This document shows positions 34,440 to 47,839 of a stretch of 64,000 bases of DNA, one piece after another (the stretch's first letter is position 1; each line of letters opens with the position of its first letter). Origin of the DNA: Artocarpus heterophyllus (lineage: Eukaryota > Streptophyta > Magnoliopsida > Rosales > Moraceae); NCBI GenBank assembly GCA_025403435.1, contig CM046353.1, positions 21,335,987-21,399,986 on the forward strand. The letters run 5' to 3'. The notes below the pieces were generated by a model, which worked only from the letters and a program-made list of their open reading frames with translations, was not told the origin of the DNA and ran no database searches. The translations under genes and the position numbers were made by a program.

Positions 34440-36451
34440 TGTTGGAAAAATAGTACGCAGCGGAATTTTAAAAATTTTACATCAAAGTATTTTCCAAAAC
34501 ACAAGTTTGACATGCTATATGCATAAATTAAACAGATCTTACTAACCTTTGATTGCTGAAAAACCCTCGCAAAACGTGAAGATAAGTAACATTCCAGAAG
34601 AGCCTCAACCAACTGGTCTTCTTTGCTATTCTCTATCCACGACTAGAGTGAGTGTGGGCTCACATGTACAGCTCTTCCACTAGGTGACTCTACTTCCAAC
34701 CAATCGAGAGAACCCAAAGCAAGTGTTCGTGATTTGTGAACAAAAGCTCTCAGAGAGTTTTCAAATTCTCACTAGCAGAGTATCACTTTTAATCTCTCAA
34801 TTGATCTGAGTAACTCTTAAGACTTACTCCCTTTATATAGAGATTGGTCCTGGGGTTAGTCCTTATTAGATTAGGTCTCAAAAACTCAAAACAGAATCAA
34901 GTTTGGATCAATATTTGATAAGATCCGCGTGAAAACACGTGATCTTATCCTTCGCTGATCGACAGGCCGAACAGGCCCCATCGGTAGGAAGAACACGTCC
35001 ATCGGCAGGTCAAACTGCCGAATAAAAATCTTGCGAATCTTTTATTTTCCATCCTAATTTCTATAGGATAAAGTCTTAGTTTTAATTCAAATAACCCAAT
35101 AGATAAGTTATCTGATCAAAACAACTTTATCAAGATAATCTTTGAGAAAATAAATTAATTCCCAATAATTCTACAAGTTTATCTTGATCTAATTTATCTA
35201 AAATTAAATCAAACGATAAACAGATAAGAATTATCCGATCTTTATAATTCAACAAGTTTATCTTGAATGAATTTTTATCACAAAATTGATTCAACTAATA
35301 AATAGACATGAATTATTTGATTTTTCCAAATTTCAGCCAATCAAATGAATTTGACATAAGTTACTAATTATTGGAAAAGCATGCCGTGTCGTTAAATGAT
35401 ATTGTGAGCTAGCAAAGGGGACCAAATGGACCTATATAGTTCAAGCTCCCGATAATAATGAAACCCAATATTCCAGATATACATTTCATAATTATCAACT
35501 CCAACGCTACTCCACTAAAAGCTTGGAGCTGCACTCTTGAACTACATAGAGTTACGAAGCTCGTATAGCTAAGTCTCCATGACATATCATAGTGTATTGT
35601 ATCCCCATATGATAATCCACAATCGGCTTAAGGACAAGTTCTGTCTTACCCTCCTGATTATTTTTATCTTACGTTTTATTATCTCACCATCAGAAAACTT
35701 ACTATCCAATGAAAGTATACCATTCGGTTACACCTATGTATCCAAATGGTTGAGCGTTCTAGTTTTCCAATTATAGGATAACGCATATAAGAGGATATCA
35801 TTACTCCTAAAGAGAAGCTATGGATTCCATATCTATGAATAACAGGTCTACGCTATCAAGAGTCATGCCTCCAACGTATCGGCATGCATACCACTATTAA
35901 GATGTGGGTGCCACCCTTTGGTACATCAAAAGACACATGCCAAGACAACGAGCCCACTATTCATCTCAGGATTAAGATACAACACAAATGATTGTCTAAA
36001 GTGAATCGATTTGTCGAGACAAAATTATTAATCCAAATCAATTCACTTTATGTCCCAATCCAACACATCGTCACCTATGACAACGTGTCAATGTTTCTAT
36101 TCACGGAGTCTACCTCCGATGGTTAAGACAAACCATCTCCCAAAAGGGATATAGACAACATAACAATCTTTGCATGAATAAAGTGCCCAACTTTATTCCC
36201 TTGATTGCGAATCTTATGATTTAGACCATTACCTTAAGAATAGTGTCTTCCGCATAATCCGTCCATCATATGCCCAATTCTTAAGGTTTAGACCGACAGT
36301 CTCAGACTTTTGTTTGCTCAACATACATTCAACAAATATGAACGTATAGAGGACAAGATTTGGTATATAAATAATAAATAAATTCTTTATTGATAAAAAT
36401 GTCTCCAAAAACTTATTACATTTTTACTCCTTAGGGTATACATGTCTAACA
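34440..36451 (-). mobile_element. Solo copia LTR with TSD AACCT
   Basis: 2012 bp, TGTTGGAAAA to TCTAACA on the plus strand. AACCT flanks it at 34435-34439 and 36452-36456, so it inserted in the pol of element C and then lost its interior by LTR-LTR recombination. A palindrome array remnant lies at 34958-35025. Confidence 0.92.
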
Positions 36452-36456
36452 AACCT

Positions 36457-38820
36457 CCTGAGAATTTTATCTATGTAGTCGGCCTAGGACAAAGCTATCA
36501 TTTTGTTCTTCCTATCATAAAAGATCTGGATACCGAGAACAAAATTAGTCTTGCCCAAGTCTTTCATGTCAAACTACTTGGTCAACCATAATTTGACCGA
36601 TGACAATACCCCAATGTCATTGCCAATTAGCAGAATGTCATCTACATAGAGCAGTAGAAAAACCACCTTCCCATCCTTAATGTGTTTGTAAATACATGGC
36701 TCATCCACATTTTGTGAGAACCCATAAGTCTTGATTACCTAATCAAATCTTATGTTCCAAGAATGGGAAGCCTGCTTAAGTCCATAAATTGACTTTAGCA
36801 GCTTACAAACCTTACCCTCTTGACCCTTGACCTTGAACCCGTCTGGTTGTGCCATATAAATGGACTTATGAAGATAGCCATTCAAAAAAGCTGTCTTGAC
36901 ATCCATCTACCAAATCTCGTAGTCGAGAGTGGCAGCTATGGATAAGAGAATCCGGATGAACTTAAGCATGGCTATTGGGGAAAAAGTTTCCTCATAATCG
37001 ATTCCTTCCTTTTGCATATAACCCTTTGCTACAAGTCTAGCCTTAAAGGTTTCAACCTTTCCATCTACTCTTCTTTTTCTCTAGTAGATCCACTTACACC
37101 CTATGGGTTTTACCCCTTCAGAAAGATCCACAAGCTCCTAGACCTGATTAGTCTCCATAGACTTCATCTCAATGTTGATGGCCTCTGTCCAGAGTTTTGA
37201 ATCAACATCCTCCATAGCCTCTGCGTAAGTATAAGGATCCCTGTCATGTTTATCTGGTTCAGCCAAAAAGACTTCCCCATTGAAAATATACCTTTCAAGT
37301 TGACGCCTGATCCTCCCACTACGTCGAAGCCCCTCAAGTTGCTGTTCAGGTTTCTTTGGTTTTTCTACACTGATCGGAATGGTTTCATTTGGAACCTCTG
37401 GAGTGATCGAATCACTCCTTAACTCCTCAAGTACTACTTGGCTTCGAGGTTTAAAGCCGTCCATGTAACTTTCCTCAAGGAAAGTTGCATTAGTTAAAAC
37501 CACGACTTTATTTTCCTTTGGGTTATAAAAATAACCCCCTTTAGTCCCTTTTGGATATCCTACAAATACGCAAACTTCCAAACGTGCTTCCAACTTATTC
37601 GCATCCTTAAACATGACATGAGCCAGACATCCCCATATGCGAATATAGTTAAGGATGTCTTCCTGCCCGTCCACAACTCGTGAGGAGTTTTAGGAACCGA
37701 TTTTGAAGGCACATTGTTCAAAAGATAGCATGCAGTTTGTAGTGCATGTCTCCAAAAAGATAAAGGCAATGATGAATAACTCATCATGGACCTGATCATG
37801 TCCAATAAAGTCCTATTTCTTCTCTCTGCTACACCATTCTACTGTGGAGTCCCCGGCATAGTCAAATGGGATAAAATCCCATACTCTAATAAGTGTCCTA
37901 AGAGCTCATTAGAAAGTTATTCTCCACCTCGATCGGATCGAAGTCCCTTTATGGGTCTATCCAATTGCTTTTCCACTTCAGCCCGAAACTCCCTGAACTT
38001 GTCAAAAGTTTCACTTTTGTGGTGCATCAGATACACATGCCCATATCTCGAGTAATCGTCAATAAAAGTGACAAAGTACTCATACCCTCCTCGTGCCCGG
38101 ATGTTCATTGGTCTACAGACATCACTATGCACAAGTTCTAGAACCCCTTCGGCCCTATTGCCCTTAGACCCGAATGGTCTTTTGGTCATTTTACCTTCCA
38201 AACAAGATTCACATTGAGGTATAGATTCCACCTTTAAGTGACTTAAAGGTCCATCCCTTACCAGCCTTTGAATCCTATTCAGGTTAATATGACCAAGGCG
38301 CAAATGACAAAGATAAGTCTTATTAGAGTGAGAAGTTTTAAGTCTTTTAGAGTTATTATCATTCATCTCAGTATTAAGCAGTAAGTCCATCTTAGGTTTG
38401 ATAAAATATAGATTATTTTGCATCCATCTAGAACAGATAAAAGATTTGTTTTTACGAATCACCACTTTATCATGAAAAGAAACCAAACAGGAGTCTTTAA
38501 ATAAAAAAACTATAGAAATTAAATTCCTTTTAAATTTAAGAACATAAAAACAATCTTGCAAAATTAAATTCCTAAAATTATCAAAATAAAGATGGACGTC
38601 TCCCACTGCTTCCGCTGAGGCCAAGGATCTATCGTCCATCCGAAGCGTGAAGTCTTCATGTAGCAGACTTCTCATTTCTTTGAACCCTTATAGGGAAACA
38701 CAAACATGATTAGTTGCACTGAAATCTATGACCCAAATGTCACTGGATTCCTCAACTAAACAAATTTCTAAATACAAAAGATCACACCTACCTCCTTTTA
38801 AAAGGAAGTCCTTGCAATGC
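36457..38820 (-). pseudogene. Copia C protease, integrase and reverse transcriptase (broken)
   Basis: Order on the minus strand: protease side at about 38700, the integrase zinc-binding and core part at 37917-38675 (HLRLGHINLNRI, SDVCRPMN, FIDDYSRYGHVYLMHHKSET, LRSDRGGE), the integrase C-terminal part at 37560-37805, the linker and RT start at 37138-37674, and RT to 36457, with YVDD intact near 36640. Stops and frameshifts separate these frames. It would normally encode the integration and reverse-transcription enzymes. Confidence 0.87.
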
Positions 38821-39171
38821 TTCTTGAAGCACCCCTTGCCGCTTTGTTATGGCCTGGCCTCCAAACATATCCTCAAGATTATCCAAGATCTGCTTTGTAG
38901 TCTCATAATTCTGATGTTGAGCCTGTAGCACGTTATTCATGCTGGCCATAACATAGTAGCTGGCCTAATCATTTGCATCTTTCCAACAATCGTACTCTTG
39001 GAATTGCTCATTAATGGAGTCTCCTGTAGGCTCGGGAGGACAAGGGGTTGTCAGCACAAATTTCAGTTTCTTAAAGGAGAGGACGATATCCAGGTTTCGC
39101 TTCCAATCATTATAATTCTCTCCGGTTAATAGGTTTTTGTCAAGTATCGAAGATAAAGTGTTTTTAGATAT
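38821..39171 (-). pseudogene. Copia C gag, internally deleted and start-less
   Basis: The N-terminal part reads LSSILDKNLLTGENYNDWKR and on, to QAQHQNY and the LEDMFGGQAITKRQG block. It then jumps straight to KKHCKDF of the zinc knuckle end. Element D has about 440 bp between these points. ATG is replaced by ATA. Confidence 0.85.
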
Positions 39172-40341
39172 TTTTAATCTACAATAAAGAATCATATACC
39201 CAACATAAGCAAACATATCATAATAATTTAGTAAGATAACACAATCATGTAAAAACATACAAATATGTTTATATGTCAAAAGCTTGAAAATATCACAACC
39301 TTACAATGATAATTCCCAACTCAGAATTCAACAAGCTCCTAGGGGAGTCATGCCAAATTCAATCTGGAACACGGATCCCCTCCTAATTAATATATGCCAT
39401 CCAGGACCCATATAATCTAGCATATATTAATAATTGTTTCTTTGGCCATTAATTTTATTAATAGAGCTCCTAGGGGAGGTTAATAATAAAATTAACGTGA
39501 GTGTATAACCATCGTTTCAATATTTTATTAATGATTTATAATCACCACCTAGGGGTGTGCAACCATAAATCATCCTAAAATACCTTATCCTCTCAAAGAT
39601 CTAATTTGATACATGATAGAAATCCCTTCCTAGGGGTTGGGACCATCATGTTCTTCCTATGGACCAACGATGGAGGCCGTAGGTCCTCTCTTCGTAAACC
39701 TTCTCCCACTTAATCTTTTGATATCAAGGTTTTATTTTAAGAGACATGCATGAACAATTTTAATATGAGCGGCACTCCCTATTCTATATGACATGTTATC
39801 AATATACATGGCAAATCATATTATAATGCAGACAAGCAAAGCAATCAAGTGAATCTACAAGCAAAATAATAAATAACTGTAATATTATGGTTCCACCCTA
39901 GAGAATAGAAAATAAAGATTACAAGAGAATAATCGAAACATATTATCGATTCTTCATCCTTGAATCTCCAGGTAGTATCCTTCTTCATATAATGCCCATC
40001 TTCAAGTCTTCAATCCCATATAAATCGAATACTTCATATTTCCGGTCGTATCCAAATATAATGTCTCTTAGAATTGTCCCAAAAATAAAATAAAAACTGC
40101 ATTAAAAAACTGCACTTTTTTTTGGAAGAATTTCCAGCTCTCTGCCGGCAAACCAATCTGAGTGATCGGCCTACCGATGCACGACAGATCGGCCTGCCGA
40201 ACAGAAAGTTTGGCCTGCCAGCAGAGCCACCTAATTTTTGCCCCACTATTGAACTACCAAACCTCACATTCGGCCTATCGATCTGCGACCATCGGCCTGC
40301 CGAACTGGAAGGTTCAGCATGCCGACCGAGCAGAAATCACT
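39172..40341 (-). other. Copia C leader, gag-proximal part
   Basis: Non-coding leader. CCTAGGGG-type sites at about 39340, 39469, 39548 and 39630 match the four leader hairpins of element A in reverse order. The palindrome array lies at 40142-40332. Confidence 0.8.
40142..40332. repeat. Palindrome array in copia C leader
   Basis: About eight units, including GATCGGCCTGCCGAAC, ATCGGCCTGCCGAAC and GATCGGCCTACCGATG. It is the counterpart of 12630-12800 in element A, reversed. Confidence 0.78.
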
Positions 40342-42516
40342 TGGTAATGCCCAAAAATGTTTCTCTTTAAATGGCAGACGTATGTAGTATAGAAAGGTTG
40401 TCGCATCCATAGGGAGATGAAAATATGTACCTTGGCAAATTGTTAAAAATAAACAGGTAAAAAGGCAAGTTGTTTTTCAAAGCAAAGTTTAAAAGAAATA
40501 AATATTTTTATGATTTTTTTTAATTCAAAATTTAAAGCATAAAATTAAAATGGTGAAGCTATGAGAATCCTTTGTATGTTTCGCAACTGATATGAAATTT
40601 TAAACTCTAATTAATAATTATCTAAAGTATTTGATTTATTATATATTTTCTCATTAAGTGCAAGCACTTTTTACTAATTATATAGGTCAACCTTGAGCGA
40701 CAATATAGCAAGCCATAATGCAGTAAAGGTCTTCCTATAAAAATAACAAAATAATCATCTCTCACTAATGATTAAGTGCACTAATTATAAAAATTATAAC
40801 CGCTGTCACTACAATTATAATCAACATAATTTTAAGACAGAAAAGATAATAACAAATCAAAATTAATATATTTTAGTGAAATAAATTTTTATATTAACTC
40901 TGACAGCACTTTGTCTTATAAAATATCTAGAATCGACAATATAACAAGTCATACTGCAGGAAAAGACATTCCATAAAATTAAGCATCATTTCATTATTAT
41001 TAATATTAACTATGCAACACAATTAAATTACATAAAGAAAGCATGACTGAATTTATATAAAAAATGGTAGCATAACAACATTAACAATAATTGTTGAAAA
41101 CATAAAGATATAATTTATTCCATAAAACTATAAGCATTACAAAGCAGATATAAAGTTAAAATCCATACTAGAGTACTACGCATACAAGATCGTCTCTCTA
41201 TCTCACTAGACTCTCTACTCTAATTTAGATATTATTTTATTATTATTTTTTTTACCTAAGTAGATACTGTTGAGTCTAACTCAGCAGAAAGGAAAAGAAG
41301 GAGAAAGAGCGCCAAAAGCTTGTTGAGGAGTGCCTGAACTGAGGCAAATGCCTCGGTATTTATAGGCCTTAAGAATTACTATTGAGAGATTCTTTCAATT
41401 ATTTATACTGTTCAAGCAATGAAAAACGGATCATAATGATCCAAATTTCCCTTTCTTTTTCTTCGTGCTCGGCCTTCATCGGTGTGTGCGAATCTCGCTG
41501 AGATTCTTTGTGGCGCGACGGCTAGAAGCTTCAGTCAAGTGCGATCTAGACCGTTGAACACGTAATCCAATGGCTCCTAGACAAATGCAAAAATGGGCCC
41601 AGGTGGGGCCGCGGGGCCCACAAACAGAGACCGTTAGATTGGTCAGCGTCATTCGATCCAGCGGCTTTAAGAACGGCTACACGTTGAAACGAATGCACAT
41701 GATTGGACAAGGCCTGAATCACTCTCTGACGCATGTGAGAGCTGTCTGCGCGTAAAATACACTCGCAAATCACAGATCAACACGTGGGCCGCACTGCTGA
41801 AACTCGTTGACGTAATGGATGACGTGCTAACACGAGGATGGTTTGGATCGATTTGGTAGCTCATCCAAGGGCCAGAAACACGCCACGTGTCTTCCAATTT
41901 TTAAAATTTGATTTTTTTTTAATTTTGTTTGATGCATTTGATGCCCGATTTTGTCCCTCTTTGCACCGTTTTGCTCCGTTTTTCCTCTAGATTTTAAATC
42001 TAAAATTCATAAACACACTAAAATTAATTATTTTACAAACATAATATTTATAAGAATATTAAAATATTTATTTTACATTAAAACACACAACATTAATTAA
42101 AAATAGATAAGAACTTATAAAATTTCTAGTCTTTTTTGGTTTAGCATAGATATGATTTTTATGACTTGGAAATATTTTTAGAAATTACTAAAAATATAGT
42201 AGGACATATTTACAAACTTAAAACACACTATCAAACACATTAAAACTCAAAATAAAATAATCGCATATTATTTTTACGGTTTTAACTATTTACAAACTAA
42301 ACACTTATTTAACACACCGAAAAGACTCTAAAAATTACCAAAAATATTATTAAACATAAAAACACACTAAAAACACATTTTTAAACACATTTTCACACTA
42401 AGACAGAAAAATACTTATTAACACAAGAATGTTATTAATTAGAGGATTTAATGAGAAATAAAAGCATAAATTAATTATTTAAGCCTTGTAAAATATATAC
42501 TATTATAGTCTCATCA
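40342..42516 (-). repeat. Element H left LTR (3' LTR)
   Basis: Matches 45671-47839 along its whole length. The minus-strand TATA box TATAAATA lies at 41357-41364. Upstream on the minus strand are CACGTG at 41781 and 41884, TGACGTAA at 41808 and TGACGTG at 41820, sites of the type bound by plant bZIP factors (binding is inferred). A 14-bp palindrome, GAGGCAAATGCCTC, lies at 41341-41354. Confidence 0.9.
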
Positions 42517-44171
42517 CACCTCTCAACCAGCTTATTGCTAGTCCCTAGCAATTAAAGCAATATTATTTTGATATGATTTACTAAGTAATCATACAATGAA
42601 AATCATTTAACTATAATTTGACTTATTTAACTAGATAAACTAACAAAACCAAAATTTTATTTGAACAATTTATATGCTATTTAACAAAATGTATATAAGC
42701 CAGACTTAGTGTAGAAAAAGGGAGATAATGAATAATTATGAAGTTTCATCCAAAATTAGGAATATTATTGTTATGATATTTTGCTTCAAATCACTTCTGT
42801 AGGCAACAACACTTCAAATCATTGATTTGGAACAATTAAAAATTAGAAACATAAAATAGAAATATTTACAAACTTTACAATTATGGATAGTGCAATGCTT
42901 AGTTCCCTTAAGCTTTCTCCATAACCTATTTAACGAGCTTTGGGTTAGTAACTCCCAGACCAGTTGGTCTAAGGTACTAGGTGTTGAAGCACCCCTTAGA
43001 ACTTACTTACTCGAGTTAAAGAGGCTATAAAACCAAACTTATCCAAATTTATTCATTAATTTATATAATTACACACTTTATTTATTTACAATTTTTTTTT
43101 TAATTTTTAATTAGTTATTTAATTTTGAAAATGTTATTGCCTTTAATTGTTCATCTTCACAAAATAACAAAACTCAAACATTCATAGCTTTGACTTACCA
43201 CCACAATTAAGCATTATAATGTACGTGTGAAAAGAATAGCTTACAAACACTTTGAAAAATAAACACATAAAAATGTTAAATAAAAGTAAAGTTTTGAGAG
43301 TCCATAAAATTAGATAATTCAAAGAATAGAAAAATGATATTACATTAATATGAAATTCAGAAATCAAAACAAAATAATAACATATTAATTACTAAGAAAC
43401 TAATATTTACAAGACATTTTTTTTATTTTATGACTCACAAAAAATAACACCCAAAGATGAAAAACACACAAAAATCTAGAGCAAAAATAAAAAAAATATG
43501 GGCAAAAATTGATAAATTTTTGACATAGCACAACATTGAAGCACAATTTTTAAGCACAACCCTCTCCCCCCAACCTAAAATATACATTGTCCCCAATGCA
43601 TAAAGAGAATAGTGAGAGCAACAAAAATATTACTTGAATCAGGACAACTGTAGAGGTGATCTATAGCAAACTTAACAAACCAAAAAGTAAAAAATAAAAT
43701 AAACACATAACAATATATTACAAACTGGATCTTTTAAAGTCAGATTCCCTAGACTTTATTTTTTTGTTTGAAAATTGAATCACTTTTCAAATTCTTTAAA
43801 ATACGTTTCAAGAAGCCGTAAGTACGAAATACTTACTAATTACATCGATTATATCCTCCTTAATCTCAGCCATTTTAAATGAATTATTAAGCAATTTAAT
43901 TTCAAAGATTATTTTTAAAGAAAATTAAAATAAAAAACACACATTTTTTTATTGAAATTTATTTGAAAATCCAAACAAATAACATTTACAAAATTAAACT
44001 CATTAGAATGCGTCTCGAGAGAAAATAGTTTAACTCCTTAACTTAGCCATTCTAAACAAATTTAATTAATAGCCTTCATTTTAAATTTTCAAAATAAATG
44101 TCAACGTTTTTTTTTATTTTTTATTTTTTTAAAGAAAATCAAAATAGCACACAAAATCATACAAAAATATA
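42517..44171 (-). other. Element H 3' internal part, non-coding
   Basis: AT-rich with no open frame of note and no pol similarity that I can recognise. The purine-rich GGTTGAGAGGTG (minus) next to the left LTR at about 42517-42528 may be the polypurine tract. Confidence 0.6.
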
Positions 44172-45188
44172 TTACAAAGAAGGAAAGGTAAAGATATTAC
44201 TTTGAAAGTATTTTTCCATCGCTTGAGGCTCTGAATTTAGCAAATCTTTCTTCCAACTACTCTTCTTATGGAAAGTCATCAAAGAGCGGCTTCCTCCCAT
44301 AGAAAGTGTCGAAAGACACCACATATGGGTCTTGTACAAAAATGCCCTCAAGATTGGCAAAATTTGAAACATTTAAACTCATGCAACTTGGACTCATTTT
44401 ATGTTCTTGGTAGGTCCTTAAGAACGATGCTAGAGGTGGTGGAGATGGTGGTGGCCACATAAGATCTTTGTAAGAATGGTCTTTGGTGAACTTTTGTGGC
44501 AACTAAGGTTGAGAACCTCGGACTAAAGGTGATGATTGTTCCTGTTCTATAGCTAAGTCTTCTTTCTTTTCCTCACATTCCTCTCCTAAAGGTTGTTCCT
44601 CAAAATAGGTGGGTTCTAAATTTTCTTCTTCAATGACTAGGTCAATTATTTCTTCCTCACCTAAAGAATATTCTTCAAGTAACTCAAGAGAATATTCAAG
44701 CCTTTCTAATTCTATTTTTGTCATGGTTTCCATATATTTTTTAAAAGTTTCTTCCGATGTTTCTAAGGTTTCTTCCAGATTCACCCTATTTGGGTCACTA
44801 CATGTCTCTTGCAATTCAAAATTTGATTCCAAAATTTCGGGTTGAGTTTCAAGCCAAGGTTTTGAAAAGTTTGAATTGTTCTACAAAATTAAATTATTCC
44901 TAGAACTATTCAATCTCCAATAATCATATTCGGCCATATCTTCCAACATATAATAGGTTTCGTCAACAGATAATATGTAAAAGTGGTGGTACCATCTCCT
45001 TTTTCTACCCAATGTCCAGTTTTAGGACTTAACCCATCATAGAAAATTCCTAAAAGATAATCCCAAGAAAAATCATGGTAAGGATACTGACCTAGCAAGT
45101 TTTTAAATCTCCACCAAGCACTATAAAATAGTTCTAAGTGTTGTTGGGAAAAATTTGCAATGATTTCTCTATGAACTTCCCAAAACAT
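44172..45188 (-). pseudogene. Element H gag-like region
   Basis: The frame at 44910-45188 carries a retrotransposon gag signature (SAWWRFKNLLGQYPYHDFS then LGIFYDGLSP), as in Athila/Ogre-type gag. The next frame at 44503-44832 is very acidic and Glu-rich (LELLEEYSLGEEEIIDLVIE) and may be a coiled stretch. It is followed by 44266-44502 with a proline run. A short gap with stops separates the first two. A structural particle protein is the likely original product. No nucleocapsid zinc knuckle is visible. Confidence 0.7.
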
Positions 45189-45670
45189 TTTTTATTTTTT
45201 TAATTTTTTTTAAGAAAAATTTTCAAGCTGAATAATGCTCAATTAATCAAATTCCCAGATCATTGGGGGGTCACAGTAGACACGCTTAAAATTCCTAACT
45301 TTCTTAGGCAAGGGTGTTAGCCTTATGGTCGTGGGATTGAGTCCTAACAGTGGGCCTTTTTGACAGAATCCAATAAATTTCACAATTACCCAAACTTGTA
45401 AAACAAAAGACAAGATGCTAAGCTTTTCTTTATCCGAAACGAATAAAGTAGTGAGTGAAAAGCAGCCGCCCCTTTTTTATTTTAATTTTTTTTTGTGTTT
45501 TTAAACTTTTTTAATTTTTTTTTATTTTTCAATGATAAACATGCTAATTAAAAATACAAATAATTAAAATAATATTTACAAAGGATAGGGCTAGATCACT
45601 TACCTGTATTCCAGTTTAATTCAGCAATCTAATAGAGTAACGGCACCTCCCCGGCAACGGCGCCAAATTT
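45189..45670 (-). other. Element H leader and primer-binding site
   Basis: The PBS-like GGCGCCGTTGCCGGGGAGG (minus) is at about 45646-45665, four to nine bases from the LTR. The remainder is AT-rich leader. Confidence 0.72.
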
Positions 45671-47839
45671 TTGGTAACGCCTAAAAATGTTTCTCTTTAA
45701 ACGGCAGACGTATGTAGTATAGAAAGGTTGTTGTATCCATAGGGAGATGAAAATTTATACCCCAGCAAATTGTTAAAAATAAACGGGTAAAAAGGCAAGC
45801 GGTTTTTCAAAGCAAAGTTTAAAAGAAATAAATATTTTTATGATTTTTTTAATTCAAAATTTAAAGCAGAAAATTAAAACGGTGAAGCTTTGAGAATCCT
45901 TTGTATGTTTCACAAATGATATAGAATTTTAAACTCTAATTAATAATTATCTAAAGTATTTGATTTGTTATATCTTTTCTTGTTAAGTGCTAGCACTTTT
46001 TACTAATTAATAGGTCAACCTAGAGTGACAATATAGCAAGTCATAATACAGTAAGGGTCTTCCTATAAAAATAGCAAAATAATCATCTCTCACTAATGAT
46101 TAAGTGCACTAATTATGAAAATTATAACTACTACCACTACAATTATAATCAACATAATTTTAAGATAGAAAAGATAATAACAAATCAAAATTAATATATT
46201 TTAGTGGAATAAATTTTTACATTAACTCCGGCAACACTTCGTCTTATGAAATATCTAGAATCGACAATATAACAAGTCATACTACAGCAAAAGACATTCC
46301 ATAAAGTTAAGCATCATTTCATTATTATTAATATTAACTATGCAACGCAATTAAATTACATAAAGAAAGCATGACTGAATTTATGTAAAAATTAGTAGCA
46401 TAACAACATTAACAATAGTTATTGAAAAAATAAAGATATAATTTATTCCACAAAAATATAAGCATTACAAAGCAGATATAAAGTTAAAATCTATACTAGA
46501 GAACTACGCATACAAGATCATCTCTCTGCCTCACTAGACTCTCTACTCTAATTTAGACATTATTTTATTATTATTATTTTTTACCTAAGTAGATACTGCT
46601 GAGTCTAACTCAACAGAAAGGAAAAGAAGGAGAAAGAGGGCCAAAGGCCCGTTGAGGAGTGCCTGAGCTAAGGCAAATGCTTCGATATTTATAGGCCTTA
46701 AGAATTACTATTGAGAGATTCTTTCAATTATTTATACTATTCAAGCATTGAAAAACGGATCATAATGATCCAAATTTCCCTCTCTTTTTCTTCGCGTTGG
46801 GCCTTCATCAGTGTGTGCGAATCTCGCTGAGATTCTCTGTGGCGCGACTGCTAGAAGCTTCAGTCAGGTGCGATCTAGACCATTGAACATGCAATCCAAC
46901 AACTCCTAAACGAACGCAAAAAAGGGCCCAGGTGGGGCTGTGTGGCCCACAAACAAAGACCATTAGATTGGTCAGCGTCATTCGATCCAGCGGCTGGAAG
47001 AACGGCTGCACGTTGAAACGAACGCACATAATTGGACAAGGCCTGAATCACTCTCTGACATGCGTGAGAGCTGTTTGCGCATGTAATACACTCGCGAATC
47101 ACAGATCGACACGTGGGCCGCATTGCTAAAACTCACCGACGTAATGGATGACGTGATAACATACAGACGATTTGGATCGATTTGGCAGCTCATCGAAGGG
47201 CCAGAAACACGCCATGTGTCTTCCAATTTTCAAAATTTGATTTTTTTAATTTTTTTATGCATTTGATGTCCGATTTTGTTCCTTTTTGCACCATTTTGCT
47301 CTGTTTTTCCTCCAAATTTTAAATCTAAAATTCACAAACACACTAAAATTAATTATTTTACAAACATAATATTTATAAGAATATTAAAATATTTATTTTA
47401 CATTAAAACCCACAAAATTAATTAAAAATAGATAAGAACTTATAAAATTTCTAGTCTTTTTTGGTTTAGCATAGATATGATTTTTATGACTTAGAAATAT
47501 TTTTAGAAATTACTAAAAATATAGTAGGACATATTTACAAACTTAAAACACGCTATCAAACACATTAAAACTCAAAATAAAATAACCACACATTATTTTT
47601 ATGGTTTTAACTATTTACAAACTAAACACTTATTTAACACAACGAAACGACTCTAAAAATTACCAAAAATATTATTAAACATAAATACACTAAAAACATA
47701 TTTTTAAACACATTTTCACACTAAGATAGAAAAATACTTATTAACACAAGAATGTTATTAATTAGAGGATTTAATGAGAAATAAAAGCATAAATAAATGA
47801 TTTAAACCTTGTAAAATATACACTTTTATAGTTTCATCA
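45671..47839 (-). repeat. Element H right LTR (5' LTR)
   Basis: Partner of 40342-42516. It keeps the TATAAATA box (46686-46693 in reverse) and CACGTG at 47110. The second CACGTG is mutated (CATGTG). Short open frames on both strands at 46808-47226 mirror those at 41546-41897 and are LTR sequence, not genes. Confidence 0.9.

Larger units (their letters stand above)
40342..47839 (-). mobile_element. Element H: non-autonomous Athila-like gypsy LTR retrotransposon
   Basis: Two direct LTRs of about 2.17 kb (40342-42516 and 45671-47839) flank 3.15 kb. The minus-strand PBS region reads TTTGGCGCCGTTGCCGGGG next to the right LTR, as in Athila/Tat-type elements. Flanks TCACT (40337-40341) and TCACC (47840-47844) agree at four of five bases, and joining the copia C leader across H restores the sequence seen in element A. 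Internally only gag-like frames exist. No protease, RT, RNase H or integrase is visible, so it relied on a helper element. Confidence 0.88.

Noticed and set aside
41546..41897. Short open frames on both strands, also found at 46808-47226
   Set aside because: They recur because both are LTRs of element H. Frames differ between copies and no domain is visible.
45305..45350. tRNA-like T-arm (GGGATTGAGTCC) in element H leader
   Set aside because: No acceptor stem or anticodon arm fits around it.
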